From Asterias amurensis (taxonomy: Eukaryota > Echinodermata > Asteroidea > Forcipulatida > Asteriidae), in contig NC_092656.1 in assembly GCF_032118995.1 (NCBI RefSeq), positions 19,736,965 through 19,800,964 of the forward strand: DNA of 64,000 nt, read 5' to 3'. A program made the position numbers and the translations under genes. Shown here piece by piece: positions 21,406-33,346 of the stretch. Every line of letters starts with the position of its first letter. Position 1 is the first letter of the stretch. Below the pieces are notes generated by a model. That model made no database searches, was not told the origin of the DNA, and was given only the letters and a program-made list of their open reading frames with translations.

Positions 21406-23731
21406 ATGGCGGCCGCCATACGTGAAGCAAAAGGTTTGCTTCGTCGTGAAATTAAACAACGGTTAGCTTCATTGTCGAGTGAAGAAAAGAAACGACAATC
21501 AGATTTTATTACACAGAAGGTAAAAGTTATTAGGAATGTGTTCGGTTAAAATACTAGATATAGTCCAAATTCAAACTATAAAACGATTAATTTTATGCCG
21601 TTTAAGATGCAGACGACTCGCTCGCCGAGTCGCAGTCGCAGTGACTGAATCACTGATGTGATTGTGATATTGACAATAATACCACATGGGAAAGTTTTAT
21701 TTCTATATATGATATGATTATGAATGAATTCATCAAAAATATAAATAAAACCAGGTAATGAACAGGTGTCATGGTTGGCGTCCAACTCCAAGCCAAGCCT
21801 GGCATACTAATTGTGGTAAAGACAGCAGCAAGATTTTAATTTAAGTGTTACATTTCTGAAAAATTGTATTCTAAAATCAGCCCATTCCTTAAAGACACTG
21901 GACACTATTGGTAATTGTCAAAGACCAGTCTTCTCACTTGGTGTATCTCAACATATGCACAGAACAACAAACCTGTGAAAGTTTTAGCTCAACTCAATTG
22001 GTCGTCGAAGTTGCGAGTGATAATGAAAGAAAAAAAAACCTTGTCACATGAAGTTGTGTCATTTAGATGGTTGATTTCGAGATCTCAAGTTCTAAATCTG
22101 AGCTCTTGAAATATAATTTGTGGAAAATTACTTCTTTCTCGAAAACTATGTTACTTCAGAGGGAGATGTTTCTCACAATATTTTATACCATCAACCTTTC
22201 CCCATTACTTGTCACCAAGAAAGGTTTTATGCTAATAATTATTTTTGAGTAATTACCAATAGTGTCCACTGCCTTTAAGTTTAAGACTGAGTGTACAATG
22301 TATATTTCATCCCTAGGTTATTTCACATCCAGTATATCAACAAAGCCAACGGATCTCGGTCTACCTCAGCACCTCAGATGAAGTAAACACAGAGGGTCTT
22401 CTAGAACACATGTTTGCAAACAATAAGAAATGTTTCGTTCCTCAATACATTGGGCCTAGGATGGACATGCTGAAGCTACACTCCATGGAGGATTATGCCA
22501 CGTTGCCGTTGACTAAGTGGAAGATAAAGCAACCAGGGGAGGGGGAGGATAGAGAAGATGCACTGACTACAGGTTGGATTAAGCAGGGGTCGAAATTAAG
22601 TGTATTTCCATGGTAGTCAGCAGGGCTAGTGACCAATAATTTTTAGTAGCCCTGATTAGATTTTGGTAGCCCAAAAGCCACGTTATGGCTTGCGTCATGG
22701 CTCAAACTTTACAATACACCAATAACATAGTTCTTTATTGTTTGTGATGATGATTTTTGCATTATTATTCAACTAGCCCGTCGGGCTATCAAACTGGAAA
22801 AATCAGTAGCCCGGATGTAAATCTGGTAGTCCCGGGCTAGCGGGCTAGTGGCAATTTCGACCCCTGGATTAAGTTTCTTTAATTCCAAAATTTAATCCCA
22901 AAATAAACCCAAAGAACACTCTGGTACCACAAGAGAAGGGAGTAAAGACCAAAGGCAAGGGAAGCCTTGAGCTGTTATACAGTGCACGTATCTACCAAAC
23001 AAGGTACTCAATGCGCTGAGTATATACAAACTTTCAGAAAGATAGGTTATTGCAGTGGTGGATTCTGAGACCAATTATGTAGCACTTGTAAGGGGTTACA
23101 AGGTGCTATGGCGCATTAAGCAGCCACAACTAGGAACACCGGGGCGAACCCCTTCTCTTTTTGATAAGTGCACTGGGTTCTTTTACATGCGTTACACAAC
23201 ACATGGGACCAACGGCTTTATGTCCCATCCGAAGGACGAAGCAATGGTAAAGTGTCTTGCTTAAAGACACAAGTGTCACTGCTGGGGATTCGAACCCACG
23301 CTGCTGATCAGAAACACCACAGTTTGGATTCGGTGCTCTTAACCGCTCCGCCACGACACTTCTCTCCATTTGGTTTTTGGCTTGTACATTGCTCTTCTGA
23401 GAGTCCTTGGCTTCACAACCAAAATTAATAAATGAAATGAAAAACATTCCCTCAGCATAAATAATATTCCTTTTTGTATTGTTTGTTTTATTTGTTTGAA
23501 TTAGGAGGGCTTGATCTGATCATAGTTCCAGGTCTCGGTTTTACTCTTAACGGAGATAGACTTGGGAAAGGAAGAGGATATTATGACAAGTACCAGGAAC
23601 GTTGTGCACAGCATCCTATCGGTAAGCCTAAAACTATCGCATTGGCATTCAAAGAGCAGATATGTGGCAGTGTACCGGTGACAGACGAGGATGTGCAAAT
23701 TGACTTTGTTGTCTTTGGAGATATGGAATAA
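21406..23731 (+). CDS. MTHFS: 5-formyltetrahydrofolate cyclo-ligase (methenyltetrahydrofolate synthetase)
   Basis: MTHFS converts 5-formyl-THF with ATP to 5,10-methenyl-THF in the cytosol, feeding the one-carbon folate pool. Exons 21406-21519, 22317-22572 and 23505-23731 join to a 198-aa protein, close to the roughly 200 aa usual for the family. Exon 1 gives the basic N-terminal helix ([15 protein letters not shown]). Exon 2 has [23 protein letters not shown] and M-L-K-L. Exon 3 has the signature [13 protein letters not shown] and the nucleotide-binding loop [12 protein letters not shown], then ALAFKEQIC and [11 protein letters not shown]. Intron 2 has an atypical donor, GTTGGA. The start is the first ATG, in a GCC-rich context (AAGATGGCGGCC). 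Intron 1 holds a MITE; intron 2 a hAT-like MITE and a SINE. Confidence 0.95.
21889..22278 (+). mobile_element. TTAA MITE (family 1) in MTHFS intron 1
   Basis: Left end TTAAAGACACTGGACAC, right end GTGTCCACTGCCTTTAA. It ends 38 bp before the exon 2 acceptor of MTHFS. Confidence 0.8.
22584..22866. mobile_element. hAT-like MITE in MTHFS intron 2
   Basis: Ends CAGGGGTCGAAATT and AATTTCGACCCCTG flank 283 bp of near-palindromic sequence rich in CTAGCCC/GGGCTA. A direct repeat GATTAAG abuts both ends (22577-22583 and 22867-22873), with one more base ambiguous, which fits the 7-8-bp duplications of hAT elements. It landed 11 bp after the exon 2/intron 2 boundary. Confidence 0.8.
23060..23361 (-). 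mobile_element. tRNA-derived SINE
   Basis: Minus-strand head at about 23361-23268 folds like a tRNA with a long variable arm (Leu/Ser type). It has an A box (TGGCGGAGCGGTTAAGAG), a B box (GGGTTCGAATCCCC) and paired AGTGTC/GACACT ends. The tRNA part is followed by a conserved-looking body of about 210 bp (CTTCGGATGGGACATAAAGC, AAAGAACCCAGTGCAC, GAAGGGGTTCGCCCCGG). The attached body and lack of a pol III T-run right after the tRNA-like part argue for a SINE and not a working tRNA gene. In MTHFS intron 2. Confidence 0.75.
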
Positions 23732-23746
23732 TACACAAATATAACA

Positions 23747-23841
23747 TGGTTTGAGGGTGACTAGTCGATATTAGCTCCCCAAGGTATTGGAAGCCAAATA
23801 CTGAGGGAGCTCATCGACTAGTCACCCGAAACAAACCATAT
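23747..23841. repeat. 95-bp inverted repeat after MTHFS
   Basis: GGTTTGAGGGTGACTAGTCG pairs with CGACTAGTCACCCGAAACAAACC, separated by a short loop. It starts 16 bp after the MTHFS stop codon and so is likely in its 3' UTR. Confidence 0.7.
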
Positions 23842-25684
23842 TACAATTGTTTGACTATACTTCATACATATGCAGTTACCGGAACATGAGTTTTGAGCAA
23901 GAGAAAATGATGACTGTGAAACAAAATGCAAATGATAAGTTTGTTCATGTGTTGGATGTCGCTAAGAGAGCGCTGTTCGTGCGTGTATACAAAACTTACA
24001 GTACCACGATCGTACATCGCATGACAAGAAGAATAGCCCCCGGGGATGACGTCGCACAATGGTTGTGCGCATGACAAGTTGGATAGCTCCCGGGTCATGC
24101 GCATTTACCACTTACGAGAATACTCACGTGCGCGCTTGGTAATGAACAAAATCAACACCTGGCGCGTGGTGACGAATGGACCAATGAGAACTCGACTCTC
24201 GGTCATGAATATGTATGAGGTATAGTAACACTGTAGAGGGACTTTTGGAGTTGAAGAAGTGGTTGTAGTTTGAATCTTGAGGTCATTTGATTTACTTAAT
24301 GCCGACTTCTTTGCAAATTCTTGTAATTTTAATATTGTATTCAAAGAACTATTTTTATGGAGGGCAGACATATTTGGTTCAGTGCCACGCCATTTTAGTT
24401 GTAGCGGAAATCTGTTTGAGAGGGCAAGGCCACTTTCATTTTGCAAAAGGCGAAAGTGGGCTTAAAATTAGTTACATGGACAAACATTTTAAAGCACAAA
24501 ATAAGTTTTAAGACGAGTTTTGGAGCTGGTATATATGTATAGGTATGTGACCTTTTGGTTATTGGGAGGGGATTCTAATGTACTGACTTTTTATCTTTAA
24601 CCAAATCTAATAATCTGCAACTGAACTAGGTTGATTTGGACTGGCTCTTTGGGTTTAAATATAAAATGCTTCTCATTAGTTGTTAGTTTTATTTTGATAG
24701 ATTATTGATTGCCTAATTGAGATCCTTATTTTTTATATAAAATATTTTTAAAATTCACCAAGGATTCAAACAAAATGTTGCCATGTATAATTAATAACAA
24801 ATATGTTTTATTTCCTTTACAAATTTCATAAGTAACCATTGTACAGACCACTAACAATAAAAATATAAAATTGTACAATTGGACTTAAAATAGAAACTTA
24901 AACAATCATGTTTTAATATGTTTGATATTTTAAGGAGAGTAATAAAAAGCAATATCAATTATTTTACACATTTAATTCTAGTTTTTTGATATCGCTTCCT
25001 GGATCACTAGAAACTTGATCTGCCAATCAAGTTTTTTATCTTTATAAATGTACAGATGTAAAAAAAAAAAACATGCCACACAATATTATTATAAAATATC
25101 TTTGACAACTTTCTCAGGGGCCTGCCCTGCCCATTCTTGACTTGCATTTATAAACACGAGTATAGATTGCATGAATATATTCCAGTTATTAACAAACACT
25201 ATCTTTTTTATACATTGCGTTCATTTTTCTTTCGAATGAAGACATTTTTTTATTGAGGGTTGATACTAGTAGAAACTTGATAATCAGTGAACTGTCAGAT
25301 TGAAATCTTCTCAATTTGTTGTTGTTATTATTGTTTTTTTTTACACTAGCATTGTACTTCGTCTCTCGGGGGAAGAGTACAATTGAATTATAAAATATTT
25401 ATAGTATAGTCAGTTACTGATATATTTTTCTTTTCCATTCTTACTTGTTCATCTGGTGTTTTGTTTGCAGCCTCAAATTCGCCGGGCTATTTGGCACTCT
25501 TAATGTCGAGTATTCAGTCTATCCATAACACATTTCCACATTTTTGTTTACATTTACAAGAAAATAATAAATTTAAACAATTTCTTTTTTACACATAAAC
25601 TTTAAATTGTTTCAGCCGCTGGTAAAAAATGTGTGGTTTTCTATTTCTTTGCACATTTATTACAGTATATTTTGGCAACAAAAT

Positions 25685-25880
25685 AGACATAACAATTAAC
25701 TCAGACTTCATGCGAATGCGAAGCCAATGTGACGTGAATTTGACGTCACAACCCTCCTTTCGCAGTGATATTCGCAAGTGAGTTGAGCAGAGGGCAACTG
25801 CTGCGAATTATTCGTTGCGAATTTGTGGCGTCAACATTCGCTTTGCATTCGCATTCGCAAGAAGTATGAACCAGGCTTTA
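25685..25880. mobile_element. Inverted-repeat MITE (TTCATGCGAAT family)
   Basis: Imperfect foldback from GACTTCATGCGAATGCG to CGCATTCGCAAGAAGTATGAAC, with internal GACGTCA pairs. A related shorter copy is at 40657-40785. Confidence 0.65.
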
Positions 25881-26173
25881 TTTGTTTAGGCCACGAGAGT
25901 TCAACCATAGCATTAATAACCACCATCTTGAATACAATGCCAATCTTGAAAAAAATCTAATAACCTAGATACCAAAAGTCACTTTAAGTATTTTTCGGAA
26001 ACTTTACAAAACATTATACACAGATAGATTTCATATAAAAATTGAGAAACAAGAATATAAAACATCTCAGCAGACATTACTCTCATGTTGAATGACACTC
26101 AATATTTTAAGAATGTATAGCATACAAAGGGCAAACAAAATTACAATGTTCAACAGATTTGTTTTTGAAAAGC

Positions 26174-26548
26174 TTAAAGCCATTGGACCCTTTCGGTAAA
26201 TAGTATTGTCCAAGGCCCACACTTCGTGTATCACAACTTCTATATCAAATAACAAACCTGTGAAAAATTTAGGCTCAATCGGTCATCGGAGTCTGGAGAA
26301 AATAACGGGAAAACCCACCCTTGTATCCGCGCGTTTCGCCGTTTCATGACATGTGTTAAAAATAAATCCGTAATTCTCGCTATCGAGAATTGATATTGTT
26401 TTACTGTTTTCTCAAAAAGTAAAGCATTTCATGGAATAATATTTCAAGAGAAGTCATTCACCACTACCTTCTGTAAACCCTGTAAGTTATTTGTAAATCT
26501 GTGAACTTTTTTTCCTTTTCTTGTACCGAAAGGGTCCAATGGCTTTAA
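26174..26548 (+). mobile_element. TTAA MITE (family 2)
   Basis: Ends are TTAAAGCCATTGGACCC and its complement, 375 bp. Internal CACACTTCGTGTATCACAAC and CCTTCTGTAAACCCTGTAA are shared with the other copies. Between MTHFS and the next gene. Confidence 0.8.
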
Positions 26549-27173
26549 CGTTGAAGTATTTACGTTGAAACAGTATCACACATCTCCCTGACCTTGTTCC
26601 ATGCCATGAGTAAGTTTTAGAACCATCTAAGCATTGATTTAAATCAACTGATCAGCTGGTCAAGAAAACTGTCAAGCAGAACTACTTTCGCAAATTTCTT
26701 TGCTCAGCAGATCGCAATAATGTAAACAAGGAATTGTGATGTTTACCAGCGCCTGCCAAGTAAGATATTTTGTACTTGGTAAGTATTTCTGCTAATGAAA
26801 AGAGGCATTACTTAACAAGGTAACATTTCTGTTAATAGCGTGAGTCTTGTTTCTCTAGTTTGAGATATTAGTGATCTGAGGTTTGACTTTACTCTTGTGA
26901 CATCACACAATGTGCTTTGGCTATATATTGTGATTACACACAAATTACAAACATTAAACTGAGATGTCTAAACGAAAATGATCCTACTCCATAAATCTTC
27001 AAGATTTTGGGATGTTTTATCAAACAAACAAATTATTTCATCTTAAGTTTGTCACCGAATGAAAGGTAAAATTCATAGCCCTTTGTTAACCTTCAAGGTA
27101 AACATTTTGTTTAAGTGCTTGTTGCACTTTATGGCTGGGAATCTTGGAAAAATTTTTGCAACAAAAAGGGTCA

Positions 27174-30100
27174 TCAAGGTGCTCTTGTGGCAAAGTACAA
27201 GACGACGGTAAGAATAAGACCAAAGAATAAGATGATGAGAATTAGAATGATGACATATCTCCATCTTCTCCTTATCTCGTGTCGACGTCTTGCAGCCTCA
27301 ATATCTGGCTTGGCTTTCTTGTCTTGTTCACTCAGTGCATACTGGGTAACACCGCCACCAGCGGCAACCAGCTGATTCTTGGGGATGGTGTTCTAAAAAA
27401 AAAAGACGGGGAAAATTGAGATGGCATTAAAAATTAGGTAAGTGTGTTGAGTCAGGTTTTTGCCAGGTTTTCCTCTTTAACAATTTGTTTACCTCCTTGA
27501 GACAAAGCAATTTTGTACAAGTACTCTATTCCCGGGGGCAATCCTTGGGATCAACCGACTTCCTCTCCACTTGAGTCACTTTACCCCAGATATACCTCAG
27601 TAAATGAGCATACCCGGGGTACAGCCATCCCCTGCTCTGGAGTCAGTAGGGGAAAGCGGTAAGACCCTAGGGATCTTTGAGACAATAATTGTTTACTTAC
27701 TTGCTTGACTCTGGAAGGCATTACAACTCCAAAGGTTGTCTGAATCAAACAGAAAAGAGAAAACATAATTAAACTTGTTGAAGGAAACAATATACTATAC
27801 AAAGAAAGAATTCTACAAAGTCTTAATCAATACTGTAGATGTATGTCTATTTCTGAACCTTTAAAATGTCAAATTAAGAAGATATTTTTGTTCATGTACC
27901 TCTCAAGAGGTATGTCGTGCAAAGGCAAAGTATACACATTTAGTTTAACTGATCAAGGAAATGTCTTTAGTCTTCCTCTTTGTTTTACAAAACACTAAGA
28001 AGATGCATGTTAAGATGACCGGTTAGTATTGCCATATTTCTATTGTGACATCACTTTGCTCAGAAGTTAAGATTGATACACAGTTTAGGTAAATCTTAGC
28101 TCTTTGTGAAATCGGCCCCTAAAGTTGTGACAACAATTTAATTAGCTTAAAATCTTACTTAAATTTTATACTCACAAGTTTCTTAACTCCTGCTCCGTTT
28201 TGAACTCCATTCTCCGCTGGCCTCCCAAATCTAAAATTTTTGCTGTAGTTTATCTTAGTCCCGTCAGCATCATTGACTGGAAGCTCCTCCTCGTCCTCAT
28301 CCTGAGCCTTCTTGGGTCGCTTATAAGTTCCTTTTTTACTCTTAGCAGAAGTCATGTTGCCGATACCAGAGTCTTGACTGGCAGTATCTGAAGACTTAGC
28401 AACATGAGCTTGATCTGAGGAGACTTCGACTGTACCATCTTGGTCATAGAGGGGGTTAAGACGCATTGAACTACTGACGGCTTTCTTATCAGTTGGTTTG
28501 GAGCCAAAGACGTTGGCCATCTTAACATCGTCGACTTCATAGTTGCTGAGACGGTTAAGCTTGATCCTCTGGGATGAAGAAGACAAAAAAGGTGAGAATT
28601 GAGTAAAGTAAGATTAGGTTTTGAGTAAAAGCCTCAGCTAGGGTCAAAAGTTCAGGCATTCACATTTAAAAAAAAATAAGTTTGACACATTGAAAATCAG
28701 TGTGTTGGAAGTTGTAGGAAAATGGACATTCTTTGCTTTGTGTGGTTCAAATTGAACTAAATTACACTGACTTTGAGATTTTTTTTTTAAATTTGATTTT
28801 TGTTTGTCTTCAACTTATCTTCCTTACATAACATTGACATGATTTAACTTGTTTTTTCCCTTACACTGATTTGCATGAAGCACCTTTAAAATTCAAAAAG
28901 AAGAAAAAAAATTATATTCAATACCCTTAGTACAAAAGTTAACATCTATTGTTACAGTATTGATATAATAGTTATTAAAGTTATGGGTAATCAGCTTATT
29001 TAGATGAGGTTTGTGGTAGCACCGTGTGTAAATCTCTTTTGAGTACCGGTAGTGTTGGTTCTGAAAAGAACCAGTGGTTGACATCTCAACTGTTTGATCA
29101 GTATGCTCTGATCGTCTTCAGGAGAAATCAGAGCCTCTTCAGGCAACCAGAGCATACTGATCAAAATGTTGAGTTGTCAACCAACATGCAAAGTTCCCAC
29201 CAATCCTAATTGGGGCCTTTCTCAATTGAAACCTCCGCTTGGGCTCTGGCTTAAAGGGAAAGTACACGTTTGGTAATTACTCAAAACAAATATTAACTTA
29301 AAAACTGACTTGGTAACGAGCATTGGAGAGCTGTTGATAGTATAAAACATTATGAGAAACGGCTCCCTCTGAAGTAACATAGTTTTTGAGTTTTTTTCTC
29401 AATAAAATAATAAGACTTCTAGCTAGAAGTCATTTATTCTTATCTGAAAGCACACAAATTCGTCCAACAAGGGTGTTTTTTCTATCATCATTTTCTCGCA
29501 ACTTCGATGACCAATTCAGTCAAAATTTTCACAGGCTTGTTATTTTGTGGTTATGATGGGATACACCAAGTGCATGAGAAGACTGGTCTTTGACAATTAC
29601 CAAACATGTACCTTCCCTTTAAGCTTTGTCTGCTGTTGTTTGAACCACCGAGCCTGAACCCAAGAGAGGTTTGAGAAAGGTCCCAGGTACTTGTAATTGG
29701 TTTGTTGTTCTCTACTCATGAGACCATGTAAGTCTTACCTGAATATCTGCATCACTTTGATTAGTTTCCTTTTCTCTCAGAGACTGAAAAGAAAAAGACA
29801 CAAAAAGAACTTTATGTGAGTACATTTTCACAAATTCTGTCGGAGGGGAAAAACCCAAATACTAACAAAATTCCAAAACTGAATTCCTTAAACTACATTT
29901 TCAGTACACTGTACTCTGTTTAGGAAGTTGACAAGTTCAAGAGTCTGGTGGTCTTGTGTTTTTCAATTGAATAACAATAACTCACTCACTCTGTGTAATG
30001 ACATCTTCAAATGTTCGCATTGAGTCTGTTAAAATAACTTTCAATTCTTTTGTACGAAGTGTACTTGAACCCTTATGGCTAATGAGATCATGTCCTTTAG

Positions 30101-33100
30101 TTTAGTACTCAAATAAATTTTGATTCTGGTCTTTTTTTAAAGCAATTCTGGTAAACATCTTAAGCCAAAAGGTCCTGTAGATTTCCCCCTCCCCCCAAAT
30201 TTGAGCCCCAATGGTGTGAGGTAGTCTGTGTTAACAAATAAATAAGTGCACATGAACCTGCATCCAAATAGGGGAGGCGTCACACACCTATAGTTTGCGT
30301 ATCATTTACAACACACAACACAAGGGTTGACTATTGAATGCGAATAGTGTTGTTGAAAGTTTCCATGGACCATGACCTTGCATGTAGAATTGAGTCTTTG
30401 TCAGGAAGAATACGTTGAATACTGACTAGAAATTCAGCAATGATACGCAGCAGAGAGCATGGATTTTCTCACACCGTAGCTATGCCCGGAATGCATAATT
30501 ATAGTTCTTTTGAATGGTTGTGTACAAGTTGTAGTTATTTTTTTTACAGAATTATATTGAGTGGACTTCCCCCAGTCCTTTTATGGTTTATTACCATTGC
30601 TTCCCGGTGTTGAATCTTTTAGTCCTGTGATTCATTAAACATTTGACAGTCAGGGCTCTTCCTTAAAACACTGGTCTTCAGGCCTAATCTCAAGTGTTCC
30701 TGCTGGCTAATTCAGCGTTGGGAAAAAATGTTTACTTGAAATTTTGTTGACTTGTGAAAAGCTGGTTGACTAGTGAAATGACAAGCTGAACTGGCCCTGC
30801 TGCTGGCTAGTTACTGAAAAAGTTATGGAAAACCCCTGGTCTGGTGTAAATTGTTTTAAAACCAATCAAATTTACTGTTTTATTCTTAACCCTTACAATC
30901 ACAAACTCATCGAATTCTAACTGCATGTGTTGTTTGACTCTGTTGGAATGAGGACAAATACTTTACAGGATCATGAAAAACCACCTTAATTTAAAAGTGG
31001 TTTTGGACCGAGGACTAACTGATTCTGCTTTACATTTTGGTCTAGCACACCACCATAATCATAGTCCAACAGTTTGGGTGTTGAGTTTTTACATGGTGTT
31101 AGATGTTGATGGAAATCACCCTAAGGCGTTTTTAATATAATCCAACAATTCAGACATGAGATATGAATATTCATTCTTTCTCTTTTCTATATTATTTCTC
31201 CCCTTTTCAGGATTAATGAATTATACCCAAGCAGGACATGGTTATTTTAAACCCTCCCTTAAAATTGAGAAAGACAAATCAATCATTTGTAATTCTTCAG
31301 AACATGGTCAGTGTGGTCAGTAAATACTGTTGATTTCACAGGTCGGTTTTATAGTTTGTTATTGAAATGTCAGCAGTGTTAAAGACCCTGGACGCTATTG
31401 GTAATTGTCAAAGACAAGTCTTCCCACTTGCTGTATCTCAACATATACTTAAAATAACAAACCTGTGAAAATTTAAGCTCAATTGGTCGTCAAAGTTGCG
31501 AGATAACTATGAAAGAAAAAAATACCCTTGTCACACGATTTGTGTGCTTTCAGATGCTTGATTTCGAGACCTCAAGTTCTAAATCTGAGGTCTTGAAATC
31601 AAATTCGTGGAAAATTACTTCTTTCTCGAAAACTACTCCACTTCAGAGGGAGCCGTTTCTCACAATGTTTTATACTACCAACCTCCACCCATTACTCATT
31701 ACCAAGAAAGGTTTTATGCTAATAATTATTTTGAGTAATTACCAATAGTGTCCACTGCCTATAAAGTAGATGTTTTTCGGTACAAATACATTGTAAATCG
31801 TACTGGCTAGAATCCAACACGGGTGCAATTTTTGTGACATAAAAATCCAATCTCAATAACAATCCTTTAAATCACCATAGTATCTTTGTCAATATCCCAA
31901 TCAAACTGTCTTAGTTTAGGATATTCATGGTAGTCATATTTGGTTTTATCAATTCCTTGTTTGCAGTAAAAAATTGTCTTTTGATAAAATGTTGCCAACA
32001 AAACCAAATTGCCTTAAGTGATCATTCTAAAATTACTACAATCAAAAGATGAATATGAATATAATTTATGAGTGGAGTCATCTTAATAGCATTGTTTGCG
32101 TAGTAATGTCTTATGCCCAGCTTGACAATTAAACGTGTTTTATTTCACAGCCTGTTGATGATATGCAGCAATGGTTGCATGGCAACCAGCCTTTACTTCC
32201 GTTCAAAATTACCTCCTTGGGGTCATAGGTCATACAAGTAAACAATAATAGCAACTGCTTGCTGCCTGTGTAGTGGGTATGATGTATGTGGGGGATAATT
32301 TTGATGTATACATAAAATCATTAATTGTCCCATCATCTACAAAATAATTTCTTTACTCTGATAAATAATTTCTTTACTCTCATATTTACGATGGTTGCTT
32401 AACTTGAGTGAGAATGAGACGCTGTACAACTCACTGTTTTGTGATAAGAACTTTTTTCTTCAAATAATAAATTTTAAATGATAAAATAAAATCATGTTGT
32501 TAAGATGACAAATATTTATTCGGTCAATTGGTTGGTTGAAGCAACATTTCGCTCTTTACTTGTTCAGTATTATAGATGGATGAGGGTTATTGGTTTTATT
32601 CCGCACTGTACATCTTATCTCCTAGCAACAAATAACGGTAATTATTATTAGTTTTTTTTTGGTAATTTGGCGCTATATATATATAAATCCAGAAATTATC
32701 ATTAATATTTTAGTAATAGACTTTAACATTTTTGTATGCATATTTTTGGGTGAGGGATATTGGTGATGTAAAGTTTCTCTCACGACTGCCAATGAAATAC
32801 ATGTATAATGACTCATTCATGGATTCAACTTAAAATATTAGTTTAGCATGAAGGATTCAAAGACTTTTTGAGACAAAAAAACAACAGCTATTCATTGATT
32901 CAAATAACCAGAACATTTTGAGCAAACAAGAAATCAAAATATAATAATTAGGGAAAATTATTTCAAATCCATAACATCTCCACTTCTATGGTTGTCAGTT
33001 TTTTTGGAGATTTATTTACCTGTGTATTTAGAGACTAAATAACAAAACAAAACATTTTAAATTACCGGGTCGTTTTGGGAAAACAAGATAATAAAAGGGA

Positions 33101-33346
33101 GTTTCATATCAATGATGTTCATTCTGATGTTTCCACTAGTTGCACAGTCGGTTGAGCATGTAGTTTTGCAAATTGGTTCATCTATATACTTACCGGTGTA
33201 TTTGATGAATCTTGAGACTGCCCACTGCCGCGTTTATCGTCTTTCTTACGGTACCTCCTTCCACCTGCACCCGCTGATGATTGGGAGGATGTTTGGGGCG
33301 CATCTTCTGGTTGGGAATTCCCGTTAATATTGTCCGCATTCGCCAT
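27174..33346 (-). CDS. Uncharacterised tail-anchored membrane protein, 282 aa
   Basis: Exons in gene order: 33194-33346, 29739-29783, 28176-28568, 27701-27739 and 27174-27392, all split between codons (phase 0) at GT-AG sites. I do not recognise the protein. Residues 1-51 are polar and basic (MANADNING, GRRYRKKDDKRG). The large middle exon is rich in Ser, Asp, Glu and Lys and looks disordered, with an acidic run DEDEEE and basic KRPKK. Near the C-terminus, RRRHEIRRRWRY precedes a hydrophobic segment of about 22 residues (VIILILIILFFGLILTVVLY) and only FATRAP follows. No signal peptide is seen. This layout fits a tail-anchored protein with its N-terminus in the cytosol. Exon 2 (45 nt) and exon 4 (39 nt) are small and could be alternatively included without breaking frame. 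Confidence 0.75.
29076..29182. repeat. 107-bp inverted repeat
   Basis: GGTTGACATCTCAAC and GATCAGTATGCTCTG at 29076-29110 pair with the complement at 29148-29182. A fragment of one arm recurs at 43180-43215. In an intron of the 27174-33346 gene. Confidence 0.65.
29251..29622 (-). mobile_element. TTAA MITE (sister of family 1)
   Basis: Ends are TTAAAGGGAAAGTACACG and a near complement ending CCTTCCCTTTAA. The interior (GGTAATTACTCAAAA, CTTTGACAATTACC) matches family 1, so this is a sister subfamily with changed tips. In an intron of the 27174-33346 gene. Confidence 0.7.
31379..31763 (+). mobile_element. TTAA MITE (family 1)
   Basis: Variant tips (TTAAAGACCCTGGACGC and GTGTCCACTGCCTATAA). In an intron of the 27174-33346 gene. 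Confidence 0.75.

Larger units (their letters stand above)
23732..27173. other. Convergent intergenic region
   Basis: MTHFS and the tail-anchored gene point towards each other here, so both 3' UTRs lie inside. It holds the inverted repeat 23747-23841, the foldback 25685-25880 and the MITE 26174-26548. The rest is A+T-rich without coding signal that I can see. Confidence 0.5.

Noticed and set aside
23268-23361. Functional tRNA-Leu or tRNA-Ser gene
   Set aside because: The A and B boxes are present, but a long SINE body follows directly and no T-run terminator is seen.
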